This document shows positions 27,691-36,641 of a stretch of 64,000 nt of DNA, piece after piece. The first letter of the stretch is position 1; each line of letters opens with the position of its first letter. The notes under the pieces were generated by a model. The model searched no databases. It was given only the letters and a program-made list of their open reading frames with translations, and was not told where the DNA came from. The position numbers and the translations under genes are program-made. This stretch comes from Rhizobium sp. P40RR-XXII (GTDB lineage Bacteria; Pseudomonadota; Alphaproteobacteria; Rhizobiales; Rhizobiaceae), in assembly GCF_012641405.1 (NCBI RefSeq), contig NZ_JABAII010000001.1, forward strand, positions 558,001-622,000, written 5' to 3'.

Positions 27691-30600
27691 TTGACCCTGG
27701 ACGGTGAACTGCTTGACATAGCGTGCCGCCGGATCGCCAATCTGGACAGGCCCGCCTACATCAAGAACAGCGAGCTTCGGTACGTCGCCGTCAACGATGC
27801 CTATGCGCGTTTTTTCGGCCGCGATATTTCCGATTTCATCGGCAACCGCAGCCAGGATCTTCTCGATGCCAACGAGAGTGCCGACAGGGAGGACAAGGAG
27901 CGTCGCGCCCTTGTCTTCGGTTCGGAAGAGGTCGCGCTGTGCTTCGATGCGTCGGGCCGCCAACGTTCTCTCGTGGAAATCGAGAGCTTTTCCCCATCGG
28001 AAGACCGTGTCTACATATTCGGGGTGTTCCTTGCCGCACCAGCCGTTGTGCGCGATGCTTCCACGGACGGGGCAGTGCGAAGGGAGGCCGATGAAGCCGG
28101 CTTTTTCCGCAGCATTCTGGAGGGCCTGCCGGTTGCCACCTTCGTGCGCGATTCCGGCCATCGCCTGATTTATGCCAATACGGCCCATGCCGACATTACC
28201 GGCCTCGATCGTGACGAAATGCTCGGAAAGACCGAGCATGAAATGTTCGACGCCGGCGCCGACGACTTCTTCGTGGAAAACGAAGCCGTGCTGCAGGAGG
28301 GGCGCAGGCATGAATTCGAAAGCGAAATCGTCGACCGACAGCAGGTGAAGCATCCGGTAAAGATTTGCCTCAACCGAACGACGACGGCGGAGGGCAAGCA
28401 TTATGCCGTGGGTTCGGTCACCGATACATCTGTGCTGAAGCAGCGTGAGATGCAGCTTATTGAGGCGCAGGCTCGTGCCGAAGCGCTGCACCAGGATCTC
28501 GACAACATCCTCCGCTCGATGCCGATCGGTGTCCTTATCCATAACGGCGACCATATCGTCGAATACGTCAACGATGCCTTCTACGACATCTGGGAATATT
28601 CAAGGGACGAGCGCTTCGGAGGCCGCCCCTATCGCGATATCATCGCCAAGCACTACGAGCTGGCACGCTTCGGCGCCGATGGCCGCAGCATCGACGATAT
28701 ATATCAGGCGTGGCTGGCCAAGCTGCGCAAGGGCGGCGAGCATCTGCAGACGGAAGTAAATTTTGCCGACGGCAAATCCGTCATCATCGACGCGCGCCAG
28801 ATTTCCAATGGCCGGACATTGATGTCCTACACGGATATTTCTTCCGTGAAGCAGCAATCCAGGGAGATTACCGAGACCCGGCTGGCGCTGGAGCATCTCG
28901 GCGAGTTGATGGCTGATGCCATGCAGGCGATGTCGCAAGGCCTGCTGATCGTCCAGGATGGCGCGATCCTGCTGGCCAACGATCGGCTGAAGGACATGCT
29001 GAAACTTCCGGCCGAGCTTCTAGAGGTAGGCAGGGACTGGTCCGCGGCATTCGACTATTGCGCGGAACGCGGCGACTTTGGCAATGGTTCCGGGGGTCTG
29101 CGGGAATCATGGGCGGAGAGCGTTGCGGCGGGCAAGCCGATCTCCTGCGTATTCCAGGTCGTCGGCGACCGCTGGATACAGCTTGGCGCCGCGATCGGCG
29201 AGCAGCGCCGCTGGACGGTGGTGTTCACCGATGTCACCGAGATGAAGGAACGCGAGGCGGACCTACAGCTGCTGCTGGCGCGCAGCAATGCGGCAGACCG
29301 GGCGAAATCCGAATTCCTGACCCATATGAGCCACGAAATCCGCACGCCGATGAACGGGGTGCTCGGCATGGCCGAGCTGCTGGGCAAAACAGATCTCGAT
29401 CCGAGGCAAAAGACCTTCGTCGATATCATCGTCAAGTCGGGCAATGCATTGCTGACCATCATCAACGACATTCTCGATTTCTCGCGCATCGACACCGGCG
29501 ATATGAATCTGCGCAAGATGGCATTCGACCCCGCTGAAGCTGTCGAAGACATAGCGACGCTGCTGGCCGCCGCCGCATCGGAGAAGAATATCGAGCTGAT
29601 GGTGCGCATCGCTCCCGGCGTGCCGGCGGCGATGCTCGGCGATGCCGGCCGTTTCCGCCAGATCGTGACCAATCTCGTCGGCAATGCGATCAAGTTCACC
29701 GAACGCGGCCACGTGCTGGTGGAACTGGACAGCCAGTCCGCGCCGGACGACAATATATTGCTCATGCTCCGCATCGAAGATACCGGGATCGGCATACCGG
29801 ACGAGAAGCTCGATACGATCTTCGACAAATTCTCGTTGGCGGATTCTTCCTTTGCGCGGCGCCTCGATGGATCGGGCCTTGGCCTTGCCATTACGGCGGG
29901 TCTCGTCGATCTTTTCGGCGGTTCGCTCTCGGTCGAAAGCGAATGGGGCAAGGGATCGGTTTTCACGGTCCATCTGCCCATGCCGCTGGTCGCGTCGCGT
30001 GGCAAGGTTCCGGAGCTGCCGGCCAACGTAAAGCGAGCCGGGATCCTGATCGTGGAAGACGACGAGATCCATCGGCGCATATTGACTGAGCAATTGGCGC
30101 GATGGGGTTTCGACAGCCACGCGGCAGAGGACGGAAAGACCGCGCTTGCCATTTTGGATGCCGCTTTCGACATGGGCGTATCGGTCGACGCGATCATCGT
30201 CGACTACGGCATGCCCGCCATGAGCGGTTATCAGATCGCAAGCGCCGTGCGCGCCGATCCACGTTTCGACGCGCTGCCGATCGTATTTCTGACCTCGATG
30301 GGCGTCGCCGGTCGCGACAAGGATTTCACCGCCGTCAATGGCCAGGCGCATCTCATGAAACCCGTGCGTGCCAATGTGCTGCGCAACACGATCATCGACG
30401 TCGTGCGCGCGTCGCGGCGCAAGAACGCGGGCGAGCAGCCGGGCTCCATCGCCCGGCCGTTGCCGATAGAGGCTGAGGCCGCAGCCGCGATCGAAGCCGC
30501 CGACCGGATGACGCGTGCTAGACCTGGTAACGCCATCGACGTTCTCGTCGCCGAGGATAACGAGGTGAACCAGATCGTCTTCACGCAGATCCTGCAGGCG

Positions 30601-30939
30601 ACCGGACTTCGCTTCCTTGTCGTGGAGAACGGCCAGGCGGCGGTGGACGCTTGGCGTCAATTGCGGCCGTCGCTGATCCTGATGGATGTTTCCATGCCAG
30701 TCATGAACGGTCATCAGGCGACGCGCATGATCCGGCAATTCGAGGCGCAAATCGAGCAGGGATGGCATGTGCCCATCATCGGGGTAACGGCACAGGCGTT
30801 GGATGTCGATCGCATCGCATGCATGCAGGCTGGTATGGACGACTGCCTGTCGAAACCGATCAGCCCCGAACTTCTCGAGGCGAAGATCCAGCGCTATCTC
30901 GGTGACGCCGTTTTCCAGGCCGATCGTTCCAACAGCTAG
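27691..30939 (+). CDS. Soluble hybrid histidine kinase with PAS repeats and two receiver domains
   Basis: A 1082-residue sensor. The start is a TTG at 27691 after AGAAGAGGGG. Several PAS-like segments fill residues 1-510 (for example GFFRSILEGLPVATFVRDSG and ILRSMPIGVLIHNG). Next come HisKA with phosphoacceptor His548 (FLTHMSHEIRTPMN) and HATPase_c (NLVGNAIKFT, EDTGIGIP, GSGLGLAI). Two receivers follow, with Asp838 (VDYGMPAMSG) and Asp999 (LMDVSMPVMNG). No membrane segment is evident, so it senses a cytoplasmic signal. No separate response regulator is adjacent. Its output partner (an HPt protein or diffusible regulator) is unknown. Confidence 0.92.
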   Translation: MTLDGELLDIACRRIANLDRPAYIKNSELRYVAVNDAYARFFGRDISDFIGNRSQDLLDANESADREDKERRALVFGSEEVALCFDASGRQRSLVEIESFSPSEDRVYIFGVFLAAPAVVRDASTDGAVRREADEAGFFRSILEGLPVATFVRDSGHRLIYANTAHADITGLDRDEMLGKTEHEMFDAGADDFFVENEAVLQEGRRHEFESEIVDRQQVKHPVKICLNRTTTAEGKHYAVGSVTDTSVLKQREMQLIEAQARAEALHQDLDNILRSMPIGVLIHNGDHIVEYVNDAFYDIWEYSRDERFGGRPYRDIIAKHYELARFGADGRSIDDIYQAWLAKLRKGGEHLQTEVNFADGKSVIIDARQISNGRTLMSYTDISSVKQQSREITETRLALEHLGELMADAMQAMSQGLLIVQDGAILLANDRLKDMLKLPAELLEVGRDWSAAFDYCAERGDFGNGSGGLRESWAESVAAGKPISCVFQVVGDRWIQLGAAIGEQRRWTVVFTDVTEMKEREADLQLLLARSNAADRAKSEFLTHMSHEIRTPMNGVLGMAELLGKTDLDPRQKTFVDIIVKSGNALLTIINDILDFSRIDTGDMNLRKMAFDPAEAVEDIATLLAAAASEKNIELMVRIAPGVPAAMLGDAGRFRQIVTNLVGNAIKFTERGHVLVELDSQSAPDDNILLMLRIEDTGIGIPDEKLDTIFDKFSLADSSFARRLDGSGLGLAITAGLVDLFGGSLSVESEWGKGSVFTVHLPMPLVASRGKVPELPANVKRAGILIVEDDEIHRRILTEQLARWGFDSHAAEDGKTALAILDAAFDMGVSVDAIIVDYGMPAMSGYQIASAVRADPRFDALPIVFLTSMGVAGRDKDFTAVNGQAHLMKPVRANVLRNTIIDVVRASRRKNAGEQPGSIARPLPIEAEAAAAIEAADRMTRARPGNAIDVLVAEDNEVNQIVFTQILQATGLRFLVVENGQAAVDAWRQLRPSLILMDVSMPVMNGHQATRMIRQFEAQIEQGWHVPIIGVTAQALDVDRIACMQAGMDDCLSKPISPELLEAKIQRYLGDAVFQADRSNS

Positions 30940-31006
30940 AGTTGAGATCGATGGACTGAGCCCAAGGCCGGGATGACGCTTACAGCCATTGCGCTGGTCG
31001 GCGCTC

Positions 31007-31834
31007 TCAGCCATCGGTCGAAACGGTAACGGATTTCCATGCCTTGATCTCCTGTTTGAGGCGCTCGATCCTGTCCGTCACAAATCCAAGGGCATCGCTG
31101 CCGAGCAGGAGTTGCGGTGGAGGTGCGTCGGACTCGAGCAGGTCCAATACGGCGGCTGCAAGCTTGTCCGGATCGCCGAGCTGCTTGCCGCTTTTGGCAT
31201 GCCGAGCCTGCCGGATCGGATCGAACAACGCGTCGTAATCCGCGATCGAGCGCTTAGTCCGGATCATCGAACGTCCCGCCCAGTCCGTCCGGAAGGAGCC
31301 GGGGCATAAAGCGGTCACTCGAACGCCGAACGGCGCCATCTCCGCGCCCATGACTTCCGAAATGCCCTGAAGGGCGAACTTGCTTCCGCAGTAATAGGCG
31401 ATGCCGGGCATGGTGATCATGCCGCCCATCGAGGTCACGTTGACGATGAACCCGCTCCGCCTTTCGCGAAAGCGCGGCAGGAAGGCTTTGGCGACCGCGA
31501 CGGCGCCGAAGACGTTCACGTCGAATTGACGCCGCATCTCCTCGAGGGACGACTCTTCGAGAATTCCCTCGTGGCCGTAGCCGGCATTGTTGATCAGCAC
31601 GTCGACCGGCCCATGGTCCTCTTCGGCTTGCTGAACGATATCGGCTATCCGGTCGAAGTCCGTCACATCGCACAGGACGGAGCGCGTCGCCGGCAGGCGT
31701 TCCGCAAAAGCAGCCCGCGACTGTTCCGAGCGGACGGTGCCGATAACTTTATGGCCTTGGCTGCTCGCGGCCGCTGCGATTGCGAAGCCGAAGCCGGAGT
31801 TCGCGCCGGTGATGAAGAAGGTTTTTCGTGACAT
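31007..31834 (-). CDS. Short-chain dehydrogenase/reductase
   Basis: NAD(P)-dependent SDR of 275 residues: cofactor motif ITGANSGFGFAIA, NNAGYG, then catalytic Ser in NVTSMGG and the pair YYCGSK (Tyr and Lys). The substrate is unknown. It is divergent from an AraC-family gene with a 77-base gap, the usual layout in which the regulator activates the reductase gene. Confidence 0.9.
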   Translation of the reverse strand: MSRKTFFITGANSGFGFAIAAAASSQGHKVIGTVRSEQSRAAFAERLPATRSVLCDVTDFDRIADIVQQAEEDHGPVDVLINNAGYGHEGILEESSLEEMRRQFDVNVFGAVAVAKAFLPRFRERRSGFIVNVTSMGGMITMPGIAYYCGSKFALQGISEVMGAEMAPFGVRVTALCPGSFRTDWAGRSMIRTKRSIADYDALFDPIRQARHAKSGKQLGDPDKLAAAVLDLLESDAPPPQLLLGSDALGFVTDRIERLKQEIKAWKSVTVSTDG

Positions 31835-31911
31835 GATTGGCGTTCTCTTCTTGATTGGTGAGTGTCACTGACTAATAATCTTCAAAAGTGTCGCCAGCGA
31901 TTGTGAAAACT

Positions 31912-32841
31912 ATGAATAGCTTGCCAAATCCTATGAAGATGGAGAGTGAGAGGCGCCGGGAGCTGGTGGAGTTGGCGGGGATTCTTTCCCCTCGCCAGGG
32001 ATACAATCCGACCGGGCTTGCCGGCGTGCGCATTCTCAGAACCGAAGCGATCCTTCACGACGTCCCGGTGCTCTACAAGCCGGGTGCGGTATTCGTGTTG
32101 CAAGGCCGAAAGCAGGGCATGCTTGAAGGCGAGGTCTATCTCTATGATGAGGAGCATTATCTGGCTGTTTCGGTCCCCGTTCCGTTCCGCATGGAATCCT
32201 CGGCCAGCGCAGAACGTCCCCTGCTTGCGGTCTACGTCGAGTTCGACATGCTTCTGGCTGCGGAGATCGTCTCGGAAGTGGGGATGAGACGTTCCGAGCC
32301 GAAAGCCGGCAAGGTGCGAAGTCTGGTATCGAGCAGAATGGAGCCGGTTATCGAGGATGTCGTGCTGCGTTTGCTGCGCGCGCTGTGTGATCCCGTCGAG
32401 CTCGCGGTCATGGGGACGGGCATCCTGCGCGAGCTGCATTACCGGGTGCTCGTCGGCCTGCAGGGCGGCGCGATGATCTCAGCCCTGCAGCAGCGGGGCA
32501 CCTCTGGGAGGATCGTGCGAAGCCTGGCCCGGTTGCGCGAGACCTACAGCTCCGAGATTTCGGTCGCCGCGCTGGCGCACGAGGCAGGCATGAGCGTTCC
32601 CTCCTACCACGCCCGTTTCAAGGCCCTGACGGGCAGCAGTCCGATACAGTATCTGAAGGCGATGCGGCTGCACGAGGCGCGGCTGATGCTCGCGCGCCAG
32701 GACAAGACGATCGCGGAGGTCGCGACATCGGTCGGCTACGCCAGTCCCGCCCAGTTCAGCCGCGACTTCAAGCGACACTTTCGGCGTACGGCATCGGAAG
32801 AGGCCAATTGGGTTCGCCGGCATCTTGGCGAGCTGGCTTGA
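31912..32841 (+). CDS. AraC-family transcriptional regulator
   Basis: About 309 residues from the ATG at 31912. A GTG at 31888 and ATGs at 31933 and 31939 also fit. The N-terminal half is an AraC_N cupin-like ligand domain (RTEAILHDVPVLYKPGAVFVLQG in parts). The C-terminal half has two helix-turn-helix motifs: ISVAALAHEAGMSVPSYHARF and TIAEVATSVGYASPAQFSRDF. It probably activates the divergent SDR gene. Confidence 0.88.
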   Translation: MNSLPNPMKMESERRRELVELAGILSPRQGYNPTGLAGVRILRTEAILHDVPVLYKPGAVFVLQGRKQGMLEGEVYLYDEEHYLAVSVPVPFRMESSASAERPLLAVYVEFDMLLAAEIVSEVGMRRSEPKAGKVRSLVSSRMEPVIEDVVLRLLRALCDPVELAVMGTGILRELHYRVLVGLQGGAMISALQQRGTSGRIVRSLARLRETYSSEISVAALAHEAGMSVPSYHARFKALTGSSPIQYLKAMRLHEARLMLARQDKTIAEVATSVGYASPAQFSRDFKRHFRRTASEEANWVRRHLGELA

Positions 32842-32883
32842 TCCCCCGCGGTCATCGTCCGGTTTGAGAAACGGGCCTCGGCC

Positions 32884-33618
32884 TCAGTCCGGCTTGATTC
32901 CGCAGAGCATTTCACGCTTGCCGGCAAAACCCTGCCGTCGCTCGACGACGAAGCCCGCGGCCTGCAGGTTTCGGCGCACGAAACCGGCAGCCGCGTAGGT
33001 GGCGAAGGTGCCGTTCGGAACCGTCTTGTCGTAAAGCGCCTGCATCAGCTCCAACGACCACATGTCGGCATTGCGCGAGGGTGCGAAGCCGTCAAGATAC
33101 CAGGCATCGAAGCCTGGCTGCGCATCGCTCACGCCTTCGAGCGCCTGGCCGCAAACGATGGTCAGGCGCGTGTGGGCGTCAAGCCGCAGCGATACCGAGC
33201 CTTGCGGATCGTCCGGCCAGACGGCGACGAGGGCCTGACGTTCTATGTCGATCTCGGGCCAGTGCGACAACGCGCGGTCGATCTCATCCGCACGCATGGG
33301 ATAAAGTTCGAACGACATGAAATGCAGTTCCGAGCCCGGTGTCGCCTGCTGTCGCCATTGGCGCCACGTCTCGCAAAAGTTCAGGCCGGTGCCGAAACCG
33401 AGCTCGCCGATGAGGAGGTTTTGCTGCTTCTGCCAGCGGGCGGGCAGGCCATTGCCGGCCAGGAAGACGTGGCCGCATTCCAGCCGGCCGTCGGTCTGGC
33501 AATAAAAATGGTCGCCAAAAGCCGTCGAATAGGGCATATCGCCGTCGCGCCATTCGAGCTCCGGGCTTGCCGCACTGGTTTCGGACGCCTCAGTCCGATC
33601 GGAAACTGGATCTGTCAT
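32884..33618 (-). CDS. mnmD: tRNA 5-methylaminomethyl-2-thiouridine methyltransferase MnmD
   Basis: SAM-dependent methyltransferase of about 244 residues, equivalent to the MnmC2 half of bifunctional MnmC. It would methylate the nm5(s2)U34 side chain of certain tRNAs. Motifs are ELEWRDGDMPYSTAFGDHFY, the SAM loop GELGFGTGLNFCETW, and FDAWYLDGFAPSRNADMWS. The preferred ATG at 33618 overlaps the start codon of the divergent FAD gene (shared CATG). A GTG at 33639 is the alternative. Neither has a clear SD. Confidence 0.9.
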   Translation of the reverse strand: MTDPVSDRTEASETSAASPELEWRDGDMPYSTAFGDHFYCQTDGRLECGHVFLAGNGLPARWQKQQNLLIGELGFGTGLNFCETWRQWRQQATPGSELHFMSFELYPMRADEIDRALSHWPEIDIERQALVAVWPDDPQGSVSLRLDAHTRLTIVCGQALEGVSDAQPGFDAWYLDGFAPSRNADMWSLELMQALYDKTVPNGTFATYAAAGFVRRNLQAAGFVVERRQGFAGKREMLCGIKPD

Positions 33619-34801
33619 GGAAAGAGCCGATAATCCCACACGGCCCGTCGGTCAATCATCCGTCGATCTGTTGATCGTCGGCGGCGGGATCATGGGCCTG
33701 TGGGCGGCCGTCCATGCCGAGCGCCTCGGCATTCAGGCCCTGCTCGTCGAAGCCGGCTATTTCGGGCAAGGGGCGAGTGGCGGCCTGCTCGGCGCGCTGA
33801 TGCCGCATATGCCGGACAAATGGTCTGACAAGAAGCAGTTTCAATTCGATGCGCTGGTCTCCTTGGAGGAGGAAATCGCAGCATTGGAGGCGGGGACCGG
33901 GCTTTCGGCGGGCTACCGTCGCGCCGGCCGGCTGATCCCGCTGCCGAAGCCGCATCTCAGGCAGATCGCGCTTGGTCATTCGCGGGATGCTGAAGCGCAT
34001 TGGCGTAAGGATGAACGTGAATTTCACTGGCATGTGCTCGACGCTGCGCCCATTCCAGGCTGGATCGATCCTACCGCCGGCGAAAGCGGTTTCGTCTTCG
34101 ATACGCTTGCTGCGCGGGTTGCTCCACGTGCCTTGCTGAATGTGCTTCAGAGATTTCTTGCCGGAGCCCAGCATGTGCGGCTTGCCGAGGGGCTGAGCGT
34201 CGAAGGCATCGATCCTGAGAAGGCCGTGGCGACCACGAACGAGGGCGATATCCGGTTTGGACGCTGCATTCTTGCCGCCGGCTATCGGTCGTTTCCAATC
34301 CTCGACGGGCTGACGGAAGGCCGCAAATCCTCACTTGGCCAACCGGTCAAGGGGCAGGCGGCTATGCTCAAGGCCGATATCGACGGCGGCTTCCCGGTTA
34401 TCTTCCGGGATGGCCTCTACATCGTTCCGCATGAAAATGGATTGGTCGCGGTCGGCAGCACGAGCGAGAATCGTTTCGGCGACCCGCTGTCGACCGATGG
34501 GCAGCTTGACGATCTTCTGGCTGCGGCCCGTGCCTTGGCGCCGATGTTGGCCGGCGCGGAGGTGATGGAACGCTGGGCCGGACTGCGGCCGAAGGCGGTC
34601 GATCGCGATCCGATGGTGGGCGTACACCCCGACCATCCCTCGCTGATTGCATTGACCGGCGGCTTCAAGGTGAGCTTTGGACTGGCGCATCGGCTGGCCG
34701 AGGCGGCGGTACGGGAGGCGGCGGATATGCCTTGTAGCTTCAAGTTGCCGCAGAGTTTCACTTTAGCAAGTCATATTTCAGTCATATCACATAAAACGTG
34801 A
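33617..34801 (+). CDS. FAD-dependent oxidoreductase, MnmC1-like (DAO family)
   Basis: A 394-residue D-amino-acid-oxidase-type flavoprotein. The FAD motif is LLIVGGGIMGLWAAVHAE, with a GASGGLLGALMPHMP loop and the C-terminal GLRPKAVDRDPMVGVH block. In MnmC the FAD-dependent domain removes the carboxymethyl group of cmnm5U before methylation by the partner domain. Divergence from mnmD with overlapping start codons suggests this protein is that missing half. A glycine- or amino-acid-oxidase role is the alternative. The weak SD is GGATC. Confidence 0.82.
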   Translation: MERADNPTRPVGQSSVDLLIVGGGIMGLWAAVHAERLGIQALLVEAGYFGQGASGGLLGALMPHMPDKWSDKKQFQFDALVSLEEEIAALEAGTGLSAGYRRAGRLIPLPKPHLRQIALGHSRDAEAHWRKDEREFHWHVLDAAPIPGWIDPTAGESGFVFDTLAARVAPRALLNVLQRFLAGAQHVRLAEGLSVEGIDPEKAVATTNEGDIRFGRCILAAGYRSFPILDGLTEGRKSSLGQPVKGQAAMLKADIDGGFPVIFRDGLYIVPHENGLVAVGSTSENRFGDPLSTDGQLDDLLAAARALAPMLAGAEVMERWAGLRPKAVDRDPMVGVHPDHPSLIALTGGFKVSFGLAHRLAEAAVREAADMPCSFKLPQSFTLASHISVISHKT

Positions 34802-34903
34802 ATTCACGCCCCTTTCGGGTCGTCAATCTGTCACGCAAATCACCTATCTCCTTGGCCGTTAGCCCTTGCCGGTCAGCCGGTTTATCGTGCCTTGGAGGAA
34901 TTT

Positions 34904-35611
34904 ATGCGTTACGCCATTTGCTTCACGCCGTCCGCGAGCGATCCGCTGACGCTTGTGGCGGCAAATTGGCTCGGCCGCAATGTCTATTCCGGCGAGATGG
35001 TCGACCCGCCCGCGGTCCGCGGGCTCGGCATCCACGAGATCGCCTTCTATACCGCCGTTCCCCGTCGCTATGGTTTCATGGGCTTGCTGAAGGCGCCCTT
35101 CCGGCTGGCGGAGAATATGTCCGAGGCCGCACTGTTGCGCGATCTCATGCGGTTTTCCGGCTCGGTCGCGCCTTTTGAAATTCCACGGCTGGAGGTCGCG
35201 CGCCTCGGCGGTGCGCTGGGCCTCGTCGCGTCCGCACCCAGCCAGCAGATGCATTTCCTGGCGGCATCCCTGGTCCAGGCTTTCGACCAATATCGCGCGC
35301 CATTGACCGAAGCGGAGATCGAGCGCATCGATCCGGACGGCCTTTCGGCGGCGCAGTTCGCCAATTTGCACCGCTGGGGCCATCCGCACGTGATGGACGA
35401 ATTCCGCTTTCAGATGATGCTGACCGGCACTGTCGGCCCGGCTGATCTGCAGCGCATGGAGCGGGCATTGCGCGACTTCTTCGAGCCGGCGCTTGCCGCG
35501 CCGGTTCCCGTATCCAACATCGCGCTGATGATGGAAGACGGTTCCGGCGGCCCCTTCCGCGTGCATTCCTTGCATCCGATGGGAAAGGTCAGCGCCCGGA
35601 AGATCGCCTAG
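34904..35611 (+). CDS. DUF1045 (2H phosphoesterase-like) protein lacking both catalytic motifs
   Basis: A 235-residue protein of the DUF1045 family, named for phosphonate operons and related to 2H (2'-5' RNA ligase-like) phosphoesterases. The ATG at 34904 has GGAGG five bases upstream. The usual HATL motif in YGFHATLKAPFRL is MGLL here (Met59-Gly-Leu-Leu). The second motif, usually HMTL in FRFHMTLTG, is QMML (Gln170). The scaffold is otherwise well kept, so it is probably a non-catalytic binding protein. It precedes the puuE operon by 105 bases and no phosphonate gene is near. Confidence 0.82.
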   Translation: MRYAICFTPSASDPLTLVAANWLGRNVYSGEMVDPPAVRGLGIHEIAFYTAVPRRYGFMGLLKAPFRLAENMSEAALLRDLMRFSGSVAPFEIPRLEVARLGGALGLVASAPSQQMHFLAASLVQAFDQYRAPLTEAEIERIDPDGLSAAQFANLHRWGHPHVMDEFRFQMMLTGTVGPADLQRMERALRDFFEPALAAPVPVSNIALMMEDGSGGPFRVHSLHPMGKVSARKIA

Positions 35612-35716
35612 GATAGCGCGACGGGCTTACCATTGAAGAGAAAGTGATTTTCCCACTTTCCGTCTCGACTTTCGCTGTGTGGGTGCTACCGTCCGCTGAT
35701 CAGAGAAGGTGCTTCA

Positions 35717-36640
35717 ATGTCGGAAAACTACTCCCGCAATCTCATCGGCTATGGCCGCAATACACCGGATCCGAAGTGGCCCGGCGATGCACGCATCGCG
35801 GTGCAGTTCGTGATCAACTACGAAGAGGGTGGGGAAAGCTGCATTCTCGATGGTGATGCGGCCTCTGAAAACCTGCTCTCCGAGATCGTTGGGGCGGCAC
35901 CCTGGCCGAACCAGCGCAATCTCAATATGGAATCGATCTACGAATACGGCGCGCGTGCCGGCTTTTGGCGGCTGTGGCGCATGTTCACAGAGCTCAAGGT
36001 GCGGGCGACCGTCTATGGCGTGACGCTTGCGATGGCGCGCAATCCGGAAGCGGTTGCGGCTATGAAGGAAGCCGGCTGGGAGATCGCCAGCCACGGCTAT
36101 CGCTGGCTGGAATACAAGGATTTTTCGGAGGATCTGGAGCGCAAGCATATTCTCGAGGCCGTGCGGCTGCACACCGAACTGACCGGCGAGCGGCCTTACG
36201 GCATGTATCAGGGCAAGCCATCGGACAATACGCTGCGGCTGGTCATGGAGGAGGGCGGCTTCCTCTATTCCTCCGATTCCTATGCCGACGATCTGCCCTT
36301 CTGGGTCGACGGCTTGAACGGCAAGCCGTTCCTGATCATCCCCTATACGCTCGAAACCAACGATATGCGCTTTGCCACACCGCAGGGCTTCAATTCCGGC
36401 GACCAGTTCTTCACCTATCTCAAGGATGCCTTCGACACGCTTTATGAAGAAGGCAAACAGGGTAGCCCGAAGATGATGTCCGTGGGCTTGCATTGCCGCC
36501 TGGTCGGCCGTCCGGGCCGGGCTGCGGCCCTGCGGCGCTTTATCGAATATGTGCAGAAGCACGACAAGGTCTGGATCCCGAAGCGTATCGAGATCGCCAA
36601 CCACTGGCATCAGAATCATACGCCGGGGGGCGAGCGCTGA
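35717..36640 (+). CDS. puuE: Allantoinase PuuE, polysaccharide-deacetylase fold
   Basis: Metal-independent allantoinase of the carbohydrate esterase 4 fold, 307 residues, hydrolysing allantoin to allantoate. Characteristic blocks are NYEEGGESCILDGD near the start, EYGARAGFWRLWRMF, HGYRWLEYKDF, and PYTLETNDMRFATPQGF near the C-terminus. It begins a tight operon with uraD (one base between stop and start) and the other ureide genes. Sugar deacetylase activity is unlikely given context and these motifs. Confidence 0.93.
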   Translation: MSENYSRNLIGYGRNTPDPKWPGDARIAVQFVINYEEGGESCILDGDAASENLLSEIVGAAPWPNQRNLNMESIYEYGARAGFWRLWRMFTELKVRATVYGVTLAMARNPEAVAAMKEAGWEIASHGYRWLEYKDFSEDLERKHILEAVRLHTELTGERPYGMYQGKPSDNTLRLVMEEGGFLYSSDSYADDLPFWVDGLNGKPFLIIPYTLETNDMRFATPQGFNSGDQFFTYLKDAFDTLYEEGKQGSPKMMSVGLHCRLVGRPGRAAALRRFIEYVQKHDKVWIPKRIEIANHWHQNHTPGGER

Positions 36641-36641
36641 C

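Noticed and set aside
29263..31014. 583-codon open frame on the minus strand
   Set aside because: Antisense to the kinase core and receivers of the hybrid histidine kinase, which are unambiguous.
34904..35611. Phosphonate metabolism gene, as the family name suggests
   Set aside because: No phn gene is nearby and both catalytic motifs are lost. The ureide context is more informative.
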